A DNA stretch of 64,000 nt from Porogramme epimiltina (lineage: Eukaryota; Basidiomycota; Agaricomycetes; Polyporales; Polyporaceae): the NCBI GenBank assembly GCA_900155495.1, contig FTLJ01000063.1:44124-108123 (forward strand). The letters are read 5' to 3'. The translations under genes were made by a program, and so were the position numbers. The notes beneath the pieces were generated by a model. It searched no databases. It saw only the letters and a list, made by a program, of their open reading frames with translations, and was not told where the DNA came from. Positions 1 through 9,077 of this stretch are shown here, in pieces (positions within the stretch are counted from its first letter, which is position 1; each line of letters starts with the position of its first letter).

Positions 1-1277
1 CCGTCTGCACGCGCGGAGGCTTCCAGCCCGCCTCGCTAGCGTCGGGAAGGGCGGCCTGCTGGCGCGCACGGCTTGGCCGCTTCGGTGCGCGCCCCACCGC
101 TGCCGTCGCATAATCGCGCATTTACGAGGCGACCCTCCAGCGCCCCGCGTTTGCAATTGATCGCCCGCCACGCTGGCACTAGCGGCCAGCTTGGAGGCGG
201 GGTGTTTGTGCCCTCTGTCGCGGCGGGGATTCGAGATGCGGTCTTCTTGTTTCAATTTTGGAGCCTAGGCGGGAAGCGGGTGGTCCGCGAGCGCCCGTCG
301 CGTTCCGCCGTGCCGCGAGCCCCGCTTCTCCCATCTGCGTTCCATGCCGCAAAGTGCTCTGCGCGCGTCCTTCCTTCCACGCCGAGCGCCGTGCGTGCAA
401 ACACTCATCTATTTTCTGCAGAGCCCCGATGCCGGATCGTGGGGTGGAAGTTCTGGTGGTGGATGTGTTCGTCTTCACACTTCTCCACGAGCCCGTGCTG
501 CGGCCCAGAGTCGTTCGACTGACAGCGAGCGGAGCGCTACGCTGCGAGCCCAGAGGTTCGCGTAGTCGTAGCTTGCCGCAGGGTCGACGGTTTGTACTAA
601 TCCCACCGGTTTGCCTCCAGGCTTCCATCCGATCGGAACACATCTCCCGAGACCCATCTGTCGATGTGAAGAACGGTGCGCCCGCCGTCGCTCGACAACA
701 AACGGCGTCCGGGGGCGTCGCCCCTGCCGTCTTTGCCACGAGAGATCTGCAAGAGATCCTGGATGGGACTAACAAGACAAACGGAGGATGACATGTCGGG
801 ACGGACACCTTCCGCAGGCCCTGCACACGATCATGAGAGGCGCGAAAGCTCCTTCGGGCTCAAGAAGAGGAAGGGCTCACCATGCCGGATATCGCACTGC
901 AAGTGCGTGCGCTGTTACGAATTTCTTGCCTCCCTAGGACGGCATTGTAGGGTGCAGGTAGCTTGGCGTGAATGCGTAAGGCGCCTGCTCAAGCCGATGC
1001 TCTCTATGCCGAGGCAGGCGCCGGAGATGTCGGCAACATCCTTCTACCCGTGCGGCCAATCCGAAATATCGTTGGGTCGTGCATGCAGCCACTGCCTCGC
1101 GGTATACCTAAGGTTGTGCTCTCAACGCGGCAGTCGTATATCCGTCAACGTTATGCATAACACATCACTATATCCCCTAACGATTCAACATAAAGCCCAA
1201 GATATCCAATCATATGCCGTTCATTCTGCCCGTGTATAGCTGACGCCACCCGAGCTATAGATCTCCGACGAGACCCA
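1..1277. other. Intergenic, no gene recognised
   Basis: GC-rich stretch with several overlapping open frames on both strands (up to about 215 codons). None shows a domain, a signal peptide or a plausible splice pattern, so I read them as by-products of base composition. The last part lies just downstream of the minus-strand hydrophobin and probably holds its 3' UTR. Confidence 0.5.
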
Positions 1278-1730
1278 TTAGAGGCTGATGGGGATGCAGC
1301 CGGTGGAGATCAAGCCGCCCTGGAGGAGAAAATACTGTGTTAACACAACGCTGTATTGCTGTCCGGCTCGGACTTACGACGTTGTTGTTGGTGCAGCAGA
1401 CGGCGTTCGACGAGCAGGAGTTGCCGGAGAGGACACCGACAACGCTGATCGGCGAGCACTGCAGGCCGATGAGACCGGTGAGGTCTCCGAGGACGATGCC
1501 GAGAAGGCCCGAAAGCAAGTTGGTCGTCGAAGAGGTGGACTGCAGTACGTGGGAAATCGAAGTTGAGTGGATGTACTATACCCCCTCTAGACCAGACTTA
1601 CCGCCGTCACGCTGTTGCAGCACTGGATGGGACCAGTGGAGCACGACTGGCGCTTGTCGAGCTCGACGGGAGTGGCGACCGCAAGAATCGGGAGGGCGAG
1701 AGCAGCGTAGGCGGCGGCGCGGGCGAACAT
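1278..1730 (-). CDS. Class I hydrophobin (copy 1)
   Basis: Small secreted amphipathic protein that self-assembles at hydrophilic/hydrophobic interfaces and coats aerial hyphae and spores. Three exons on the minus strand (1730-1602, 1539-1378, 1319-1278) give 110 aa. All junctions are GT...AG in phase 0. A signal peptide (about residues 1-20) is followed by a Lys-Arg dibasic site at 26-27, just before the mature Gln-Ser-Cys, which suggests Kex2-type processing. Eight cysteines follow the hydrophobin order C-x6-CC-x32-C-x13-C-x5-CC-x12-C-x5-end. The long C3-C4 loop and the lack of class II spacing place it in class I. The ATG at 1730 is the first in frame and lies about 100 nt from a TATA element. 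Nearest paralogues are the genes at 4.3 and 7.3 kb. Confidence 0.96.
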
Positions 1731-1757
1731 TGTCGATGAAGAGACTGGTTGAGTACT

Positions 1758-1785
1758 GGAGTGCGAGTGCTGGAGTGCGAGTGCT
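1758..1785. repeat. 14-nt tandem duplication in hydrophobin 5' leader
   Basis: Two perfect adjacent copies of GGAGTGCGAGTGCT (plus-strand reading) lie 28 nt upstream of the copy-1 hydrophobin ATG, inside the expected 5' UTR. A third partial copy precedes them. No function is evident. Confidence 0.85.
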
Positions 1786-1830
1786 GAACTGGGCTGTTCT
1801 GCTGAGGACTTCCTGTCGATGTGCGTGCTC

Positions 1831-1836
1831 TTTATA
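1831..1836 (-). promoter_or_regulatory. TATA box of hydrophobin copy 1
   Basis: TATAAA on the minus strand, about 100 nt before the ATG at 1730. The spacing matches the TATA-to-ATG distance of the other two hydrophobins, which supports a real core promoter. Confidence 0.7.
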
Positions 1837-1837
1837 C

Positions 1838-4149
1838 GTTTGAGCCAAGCTCAACTCCGTTGGCTATTGTTTGTTGACTTATGTCGTTCTGTCACGGCAA
1901 GTCGTGCAGCTGTGCTTTCATTGGACATCGACAGACAGCGGTTGCAAGGAATGTTCGTCTGCCACGCAGTGTGGTAATCCGGCGCTATAGTAAAACGGTA
2001 CGGCTATTTTGCGCTCGTGAGAGGGTGCACATCTCACGACAGAGACAGCCGTACCATGCACCAGGACAATCGACTCTTCCCTGGGTACGATTGTCTCTCG
2101 TCTAGGCCACCGTGATGTCGCACGTGCTACCCTATAAGGATAGCTATCGTACCAGGAGCACCAATACACCACCCCAATGCAGCTCTCGGTGCTCGTCCTT
2201 CGCTTCTTCTAGGTCCGTTGTATGCCACGGCATCATCTTCGTCCCGGTCTTAACACACGATCTAACACCACTCAGCGACTCGGCATGGCTCAGTCCCGTC
2301 GGTTTATTCGGGACGGCGCAGGAAATACTCCCCTTATGTCCTCTTATGGTTCCAACGTAGCCATGTCTGGGTCGTCCGACGGCGGCCAGTGTCGGGTCTC
2401 GATGTCTGTTCGTGAGCACGTTTTCATTCCACTTTACAAATTCGTCGGTCTCAAACCGGCCCCGACGACAGCGTACTGCTCCCTGGTTGTGAATCCCCAC
2501 GTGTGTGTTCGTCTCGACCGGGCTCCCAAGTGCGTCGTGTCTTTGTTCTCCAAGGAATCTCCATCTCACCCACCTGACCCTGCGGCAGCCGTGCTAGTTG
2601 GCCATCATTCGGTCCTCATAGGCTCCTCGGTTTCCAAATACTCGGCACGCCACGCCCTGCGGCACATTCACAAACTTTTCGACAGCGGAGGTACGCGCGG
2701 GACAGACAGAAAGCGCCTGCGTATGACAGGTGGGGGGTCACAAGCGCGCTATACTGCGATGGGATTCGAAGAGAACTCACACAAATTAAGGGCCTGACTT
2801 GACGCTCCTCGACGTTGGCTTGGCCCGCCGTTGGTGTTACACTTGATGCTGCGGGGAAGATGTGGGATTACCGAGTTTGCGGTGCGTCTCCTTCATTGGT
2901 TGGCAGAAAGTCAGCGACGGGACTGAATGGCACACACGCCGCGTGCGTGCGGTTTCTTTACTAAGACTCTGTTCGAATTTCTCGCGGTTCATTCTCCCCG
3001 TACATGAAGCTTTTTAGGGACCTCTCGCTGTGAGTACATACCACACCGCAATGCCTGGCTGAACTGGTGGAAGCACTGACCAGTCCGCGCCGACGATCCT
3101 AGAATACCGTAACAGCGGGCGGCACTATTAAGGCACGCCAATTGAAGATCGGTTCGCCAACTCAGCCCGCTGTCCGCGCATGCGAATAGATCCGGGATGT
3201 AGACAGCAGCCGGGAAGCTCCCTACCTCCACCTCCGCGGGGAAGAACCGCCTACAGCCGGGGTGCGGGTGCAGACCCCATCGTCGTTGTGGATGCCCCCC
3301 TCCCCACCAAAGCGTCGCGCCATCATATGCCGAAACGACGCCTCCCTGCGCGTCCTCCGCCCGTTCATCGCGCTCACTGAGGCGGACGTTGTCGAACCTC
3401 AGTTTGTAGTCGCCCGCAGTGCTTAAAGTCTGATAGGAGACGCTTCGAGATCAGATTGATCGAGGCGGTCGTCGACCCGAGCGTCTGGGGGCTGGCAATT
3501 TTCCCAATCTGCTCTCTGCGCCCGCCGGGACCCTAGCTCCTTCGGGAGAGGGTGCCCTCCGTCATCCGATCACGGGGTTTCCCGCCCCCCGCTCACGGAC
3601 GCATCGGTCTACGAACTGGTTCGAAGGCATTGCGACCATCCCAGCGCAAGCACGGCCCAGCGGCAATGAACATTAGCTGTTGCTCGCCGAGGATTCTCTG
3701 TTCGAAGGCACGCTGTTAACGCCATTCTTCACTTCCCGCCCTTCTTTGCTCCACGGACCACTACTCATTTCGGACCTGTTTCCGCCAACTTGTGCCGTTC
3801 GAGGGCTTTGACCGCGTTGCATGTAAACGCGGTCTCGTCATCTAACGTTCCGCGGGCCCGAGAGGTGCGTGAACAAGATGACAGTGAGCTGAGCGAGTGC
3901 GTGTGCTTGCGCCTGCCCATCATCCGGCCCCGGCATCTGGTTGGTTATTATGCCTTGTGTCGACCATGTCCCCGGGTATGTGTTAATGAGTTCTTTGACA
4001 GGTCTGGCTCGGCCAAGCCTGGCTGAAACTTGATTGACGCACACCGCGGGCTTGCACATAGGTTTGTAGAACATTTCAGAGCTCGGCATCGCCGCCTGGG
4101 CGAACATGGGCGCAAGCCTTCGGCCTTCGGCATCTGCTCTCGAGTCGCG
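1838..4149. other. Divergent hydrophobin intergenic region
   Basis: About 2.3 kb between the divergent core promoters of hydrophobin copies 1 and 2. It holds the hairpin cluster near 2.0 kb. Open frames at 2144-2569 (minus) and 2222-2797 (plus) overlap each other and match no family I recognise, so I do not call them genes. The length suggests extended upstream regulatory DNA, which is common for developmentally regulated hydrophobins. Confidence 0.45.
1997..2095. repeat. Cluster of three perfect inverted repeats
   Basis: Stem A: GGTACGGCT at 1997-2005 pairs with AGCCGTACC at 2047-2055. Stem B: TCGTGAGA at 2015-2022 pairs with TCTCACGA at 2032-2039 and sits inside stem A, giving a two-tier hairpin of about 59 nt. 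Stem C: GACAATCG at 2065-2072 pairs with CGATTGTC at 2088-2095. All three stems are perfect matches within 99 nt. The position is about 270 nt upstream of hydrophobin copy 1 and more than 2 kb from copy 2. It could be a structured RNA, a cruciform regulatory site or a transposon end; the sequence does not decide. Confidence 0.6.
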
Positions 4150-4156
4150 TATAAAA
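4150..4156 (+). promoter_or_regulatory. TATA box of hydrophobin copy 2
   Basis: TATAAAA 103 nt upstream of the ATG at 4253. The leader between them is rich in CA and CAG triplets. Confidence 0.75.
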
Positions 4157-4252
4157 GCCTTGGACTCCAGGGGGACCATCCCTCAGTTCAAGCACCTCAA
4201 GCCAGAACGACTACACAGCAGCCTCACCAGCAGCACCCAGTTCGCCACCGCC

Positions 4253-4754
4253 ATGTTCTCCCGCGCCATTGTCATCTTTTACTTCACCCTCGCGATGTCC
4301 CTCCTTGCGGCCGCCATGCCCGGTGGCGCGCCACCCGTCACCCAGACGGTCACGGTGACTGCCCCGGCATCTGCGCCTACCGGCGGTGATGTCTGCAGCA
4401 CCGGGCCAGTGCAGTGCTGCAACAGCGTCGGCCAGGTGCGTTCTCTCAGAGTCGCTGGTGAATCTATCCTCAATTCTCTACTCCTTTAGGCTAGTAACCC
4501 CGTGTTTGGCCTGATCCTTGGCCTTCTCGGTATCGTCATCGACGGCGTTGACGCGCTACTTGGTTTGGATTGCTCCCCCATTACCGTCATCGGCCTCGGC
4601 GGTAGCAACGCGTGCAGCTCTAACGTCGTCTGCTGTCAAAACAACAACATTGTACGTGCGGCGTTCTGTCTTTTGCGACCTGATGGACTGAGACGCTACA
4701 ATTTTTGTCCAGGGCGGTCTCATCTCCATTGGTTGCATCCCCATCATCCTTTGA
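4253..4754 (+). CDS. Class I hydrophobin (copy 2)
   Basis: Secreted class I hydrophobin of 128 aa from exons 4253-4435, 4490-4651 and 4713-4754, all phase 0 with GT...AG junctions. Signal peptide about residues 1-22. Unlike its two neighbours it carries an extra stretch rich in Pro, Thr and Val (residues about 23-46) between the signal peptide and the first cysteine at 48. The cysteine spacing is identical to the other copies (x6, 0, 32, 13, 5, 0, 12), and exons 2 (162 nt) and 3 (42 nt) have exactly the same lengths. The extension may change surface properties or O-glycosylation; that is inference. Confidence 0.96.
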
Positions 4755-5479
4755 GCTTTTTGCGCAAAGGAGGCCGTCTTGTTTCCGGCAAATGACACCT
4801 GGACACATTGGAAGGGGTCCGTTGGACGCACGTTTCGCTTGCACGGTGATTCATCCTGTCTAGCTGTACTCTTTTCGAGCAACGAAGTTACTATACAAAA
4901 TTTCTCGAGTGTGAACCTTCCGGCACGGCTTCGTAAATGCCGACTTGGTTGTAATCACAAGCGCGCGCTGGTTGTCACAAGCACTCGACTTGCTCTTCCT
5001 GTAGAGTGAATGTACCCGCAAATGTCCATGCGCACGTGTGCGCGCGACTGTAAAATATCCCTCGACGGTGGCTGATCTCGTTGTCAGTGATGTCTCCAGA
5101 TGGCGGGTCCGACTCCGTACTCCCCACGAAAAGTCGTACTTACAACTCCGCCGCGCTTCCCTGCACACATGGGCGGCGCCCGTGCTCAGCCATCCCCGCG
5201 AACGAAGGATCGATGGCATCGCGGAAGCGGCTCGTACTCGCGGGATGTACTAAGCTCCCACAAAGCCCAGATTGACCACGCGGGTCACCCTCGGAAGCCC
5301 GAGGGGCAGAAGATACAGCCCCCGAGAGCGCGAGCGCAATGATTCGAGAGGAGAAGTTCCTGCGTGTTACGAAGGGAGAGCGCGTGCGTTAATTCCATAT
5401 TCCGAGTCACCATATCGTTCTTCGTAGCCGTGGGTGAGGGGCATCAGGACCCCTGCCTGACCGCTTGGAGCGGTAACCC
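4755..5479. other. Intergenic between convergent genes
   Basis: 725 nt between the stop codons of hydrophobin copy 2 and the GFA-domain gene. It should contain both 3' UTRs. No ORF with coding character was seen. Confidence 0.5.
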
Positions 5480-6082
5480 CTACTCATCCAACCTCTCCGA
5501 GCTCCCCTCGTACCCCTCCCACTTCCCTAGCCCGTCTTTCACGTTCAGCATCCGCGTGTCGTAGAAGATGTGGGCCGTGGGTTTCACGATGTCCCAACCA
5601 ATGATCTTCCCCTCTCCGTCGCGCGCGAGCTGCGCGCCCCATACACTACGGTTTCCCGTCTTCGAGTTCGCAGACGACACGCAGGCTCCGCACGAGCGGC
5701 ACCGCCAGCGAGTCTTCCACGGCTTGCTTGGGACCACGAACGAGTCCAGGCTTGACTCGGGAGCGATCGTGGTTCTCGAGGCCTCGGCCGCGCCAGACTC
5801 CGCTTGGGAAGTCGCGGAGTGCGTCCACGCGAACGCGGACTCGGGGAAGTGAATGGTATGGACGAACGGGCAACCTTTCGGGGGAAAGATCGTTGGGAGA
5901 ATGCGATGAAGGGATATGAAGGCACACGGTTCTGGGGTTAGCTCAGGGTTCATAGTAAGCGAGGGCATTCGAGACTCACCAGAGAGACGTTGGCAGTTAG
6001 TGCAATGGCAGAACGCACTCAATACCGGGCTCCCCGAGACCGTATAGGAGACTGCTCCACAGAAGCACGATCCCTGCAGCAT
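5480..6082 (-). CDS. GFA/CENP-V-domain zinc-binding protein
   Basis: Two exons on the minus strand (6082-5980 and 5874-5480) encode 165 aa. The intron of 105 nt has a GTGAGT donor and an AAAG acceptor. The N-terminus has the Cys-x-Cys (residues 6 and 8) and Cys-x-Cys-x2-Cys (25, 27, 30) pattern of the glutathione-dependent formaldehyde-activating/CENP-V fold. A second cluster, Cys-x2-Cys-x2-Cys, follows in exon 2; these cysteines bind structural zinc in the family. Splicing restores the family sequence L-S-G-C-P-F across the junction, whereas the unspliced frame inserts unrelated residues. Most fungal members have no proven substrate, so I name only the fold. It is encoded between two hydrophobins with no obvious functional link. 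Confidence 0.88.
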   Translation of the reverse strand: MLQGSCFCGAVSYTVSGSPVLSAFCHCTNCQRLSGESRMPSLTMNPELTPEPCAFISLHRILPTIFPPKGCPFVHTIHFPESAFAWTHSATSQAESGAAEASRTTIAPESSLDSFVVPSKPWKTRWRCRSCGACVSSANSKTGNRSVWGAQLARDGEGKIIGWDIVKPTAHIFYDTRMLNVKDGLGKWEGYEGSSERLDE

Positions 6083-7168
6083 ATTGGAGACTAACTAGAC
6101 CTATAATGATGCGGATGATTCGAAATCCCGTCCATGTTCAGGCCGCCATTATCGTCAGCCGAAGAAGCTCGAGACTCACCACCTTGCACGAGCCCCTCTA
6201 CTGAGACAAGATATCGCGGTCGAATGTTTAGATAGATAGCGACCGCATCTGCGGGCCTAAGGGAAGGTGTGTGTGACTCCAGCCACGGCCTCCCGCGCCC
6301 TCCGACGCGCCCCGCGACACGGTCATGTGATCTGGGTCATACGCGACGCGACGCGCCAAATCGGGCCGAGTGCTCGTCCAGTGTCCACACCAGCGATTAC
6401 TCTCCGCAGGTGTAAGTTTCGCCAGAGCTACACCCTGCAGCGGAAACGTCCGTCTTCGTCAGCACCCGGTCGTACAGGAGGATAACTGGATGAAATCAAC
6501 CACGTGGGCTGTGGGTAATAACCGTCACAACACTCGCATATTCGAGATTCTCCATACAGCGACGGGCCCTTCGACCCGGGAGTTGTAGCTTCTACTCCAA
6601 AACTTCGATCAACCCTCCAAGCTCCACTCGATATGCACACACCATAGGCACTTTGCAACCCAAACCTGGGCCAGGAGTTCTCGAACGCATTCCGTGACGC
6701 CAGTTCCATCGTCGAGCCAGCGGGGTCGTTGGGGGCACCAGACGCGTATTCGGCTGCCCAAAATGGAGGGTCTTGTGGGGTCTTGTCGAGCGCCCGCCGG
6801 CAAATTAAGCACTTTAAGCGGGTACATACTCACCGTCAGGGTGCCGGAATGAATGCACGCAGCCATCGACGGGCGCCCCGCGTCCCGACGCGCCGCCGAG
6901 GTGCGGAACAGGAGGGGCGCGGCACGCTAACTCTCCACCCCGTCGCGCGTGACAAAAGAAAAACATCCGCTAGGCGGCAAGGCCTGGCCTGGCCGTCGTG
7001 TTATGCACCTACGCGGGGAGGAATTCGGAATGGGCGGGTCGGCCGTCTTGTCCGCCAAGCGGGCTCGAGGCTCGCAGACAAGCGAATGAGCCAACCCCGG
7101 CTGGGGGCCAGCGTACCACCGTGCGCGCACCGCGTGGGGGAGGACCCACAAGCGGGCCTCCGTCGTAC
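6083..7168. other. Intergenic, upstream of hydrophobin copy 3
   Basis: Divergent promoter region between the GFA gene and hydrophobin copy 3. Only composition-driven open frames are present and no motif repeats were noticed. Confidence 0.45.
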
Positions 7169-7175
7169 TATAAAA
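7169..7175 (+). promoter_or_regulatory. TATA box of hydrophobin copy 3
   Basis: TATAAAA 130 nt upstream of the ATG at 7299, followed by a C/A-rich leader with clustered CTCACCAA-like tracts typical of strongly expressed basidiomycete genes. Confidence 0.75.
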
Positions 7176-7298
7176 CCACCCGTACTCTGAGGAGATTTTC
7201 TTCAGTTCGCAGCCTCACAGCTAACGCAGCCTACACTCGACTACTCACCAAAAAACCTATCTTCTAAACCCACCTCTCTCACCAACCGAGTCTTCGCC

Positions 7299-7721
7299 AT
7301 GTTCGCTCGCGTCGCCGCTGCTACTCTCCTCGCCCTCCCCGTCTTCGTGGCGGCTCAGAACTGCAACACCGGCCCCGTCCAGTGCTGCAACAGCCTCGAG
7401 TCGGTCAGTGTCACCTCCCCGTTACCTCTTCGACTGGTTGCTCATAGTATTTCTCTTCCAGGCCGACTCCGCTGCGGGTTCCGCGCTCCTGGGCGTCCTC
7501 GGCGTCGTCGTCGAGGGCATCACCGGCCAGATTGGTCTCCAGTGCTCGCCCATCTCCGCCATCGGCGTCGCCAGCGGCAACTCTTGCTCTTCCAACGCCG
7601 TGTGCTGCCAGAACAACAACGTCGTACGTTTCTTCCCTTATACTCATCCGGTACCACTTCTGATCATGCGAATGAACAGGGTGGCCTCATCTCCGTTGGC
7701 TGTATTCCCGTCTCTCTCTAA
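7299..7721 (+). CDS. Class I hydrophobin (copy 3)
   Basis: Secreted hydrophobin of 102 aa from exons 7299-7403, 7462-7623 and 7680-7721. Signal peptide about residues 1-19. Cysteines lie at 22, 29, 30, 63, 77, 83, 84 and 97, the class I order. It is the shortest of the three copies because the segment between the signal peptide and Cys1 is only two residues. Exon 2 (162 nt) and exon 3 (42 nt) match the other copies exactly. Together with its TATA box and pyrimidine/A-rich leader it looks fully functional. Confidence 0.97.
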   Translation: MFARVAAATLLALPVFVAAQNCNTGPVQCCNSLESVSVTSPLPLRLVAHSISLPGRLRCGFRAPGRPRRRRRGHHRPDWSPVLAHLRHRRRQRQLLLFQRRVLPEQQRRTFLPLYSSGTTSDHANEQGGLISVGCIPVSL

Positions 7722-7963
7722 GAGAGTCCTTTTCGGTCGTGCTTGATTAGAGTATATGTCTGTTAATGTCTCGGCGATGGAATGTCATTTGACGACTTCG
7801 TTTACGTCCTCATACTGGAACCGCGTGTGCGATGCAGTCTACGGGCAAGTTACATCCATTTTGGGCCATCATTGGGCTTTCGTCGAAACAATTGCATTGA
7901 GGTGCAGCGCTCAGAAACTTAACGCGGTATAAGGCAACAATACAGGCCTGACGCTGAGATATC

Positions 7964-8980
7964 CTAGTTGATAGCCAGGCTGTACGAAGTCCTATAGGAT
8001 GATTGACGGGTTAGTTTAGACCACATTGCACTGAATGAAGCGGCACGTACGTCTTCAGAGTAGCAGAGCCGGACGTAGGCTCCGTACCCGCCTGCGCAGT
8101 GACAAGGAACTGCGACGTGCTGATCCCCTCGTGCTGAGTGAGGTACTGCCCAGCCCCTCCAGTCAGCATCTGCACCTACACGCGTAACGAAGCCAACACT
8201 CACGTCGAAGAACACCTTCAGGTCCCCGCTGAAGCTCGTGATCGTGCCCGAGGTGGGGAGGAACGACCAGACGGCGTTCGCGCCGTTCGAGCCCGAGTAG
8301 AGGTTCCACGTGTGGCCCGCGAGCGAGAGGTTCGACGCGACGGGGACCGGCTTCCCGTCCGAGCCGTACTGGAACGAGATCGGGCCCGCGTTGAAGTTGG
8401 CGAGCCAGATCATGATCTCGTTCACGTTCGAGCCCCCCGAGGTGTTGGACGTGAAGAGGTCGTACGCGACGTCGGCGACGATCGTGCCCGACGTGGTTTG
8501 CGACCACTGCCAGGTGGACTGCGGGTCGAACAAGCGCGTTAGTAACCAGTACACTAACGGCGGAAAAGGCAACGACAAAACAGGAGCGGGTGAAGATGAT
8601 GTCATAGAGCCAAACTCCAGTGAACGAGCAGACCCACTCACCGGCATGCTCGAAATCGCGCTCAGCTGCTTGTTAATGCCCTGGTTGAGCTGGATGTTCG
8701 TGAAGCTCTTCACGCCCGACCCGCCCGTCCAGCTCCACGTCGTCGTCCACGCGATCGTCGACCCGCTCATGCTGACCAGGTTCGCGCACTGCGAGCCGGA
8801 CGTCGCGCCCCCCGCGCCCCACTGGTCGAGCAGCAGCTCGTACTGGCCCGCGGTCACCGTGTCCCACTGCCCACAGTGCGACGACGTGTCGATCTGTGCT
8901 GCGTCGGCGGCCGGGGCGGGGGAGGCGACGGCGAGGAGCGGCGCGGCGAGCGCGAGAAGGGTGAGAGGCTTGGAGAACAT
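7964..8980 (-). CDS. GH12 endo-beta-1,4-glucanase / xyloglucanase
   Basis: Secreted glycoside hydrolase family 12 enzyme that cleaves internal beta-1,4-glucan bonds in cellulose or xyloglucan. Four exons on the minus strand (8980-8642, 8518-8204, 8145-8051, 7991-7964) give 258 aa, a normal length. Signal peptide about residues 1-19. The GH12 jelly-roll features are present: the Gln-Trp motif near the start, the nucleophile Glu147 in N-E-I-M-I-W, and the acid/base Glu240 in G-T-E-P. The last intron (8050-7992) splices to a 9-codon exon that restores the family C-terminus T-T-S-Y-S; without it the frame ends in unrelated residues. Substrate preference cannot be read from sequence. The tail-to-tail neighbour is hydrophobin copy 3, 240 nt away. 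Confidence 0.95.
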   Translation of the reverse strand: MFSKPLTLLALAAPLLAVASPAPAADAAQIDTSSHCGQWDTVTAGQYELLLDQWGAGGATSGSQCANLVSMSGSTIAWTTTWSWTGGSGVKSFTNIQLNQGINKQLSAISSMPVSGSARSLEFGSMTSSSPAPVLSLPFPPLVYWLLTRLFDPQSTWQWSQTTSGTIVADVAYDLFTSNTSGGSNVNEIMIWLANFNAGPISFQYGSDGKPVPVASNLSLAGHTWNLYSGSNGANAVWSFLPTSGTITSFSGDLKVFFDVSVGFVTRVGADADWRGWAVPHSARGDQHVAVPCHCAGGYGAYVRLCYSEDVRAASFSAMWSKLTRQSSYRTSYSLAIN

Positions 8981-9070
8981 CTTGTCGAGGTTTCCGGGGT
9001 GAGTAGTGGTCCTATTGTCTGAGTGGAGTGTCGTCCAGGAGGATGAGGCCGAGCTCCGGACTCGTGCTCG

Positions 9071-9077
9071 TTATATA
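9071..9077 (-). promoter_or_regulatory. TATA box of GH12 gene
   Basis: TATATAA on the minus strand about 91 nt upstream of the ATG at 8980. Confidence 0.65.

Noticed and set aside
73..1239. Several overlapping ORFs of 60-215 codons on both strands
   Set aside because: They overlap antisense, have no domain or splice logic and an Arg/Ala/Pro-rich composition expected from GC-rich non-coding DNA.
2144..2797. Antisense ORF pair (141 aa minus, 191 aa plus)
   Set aside because: Briefly considered as a transposon or rDNA-related remnant, but no recognisable motif was found and each is the shadow of the other.
5480..6082. Unspliced 200-aa reading of the GFA-domain gene
   Set aside because: Clear donor and acceptor sites remove a foreign segment and restore the conserved L-S-G-C-P-F stretch, giving 165 aa.
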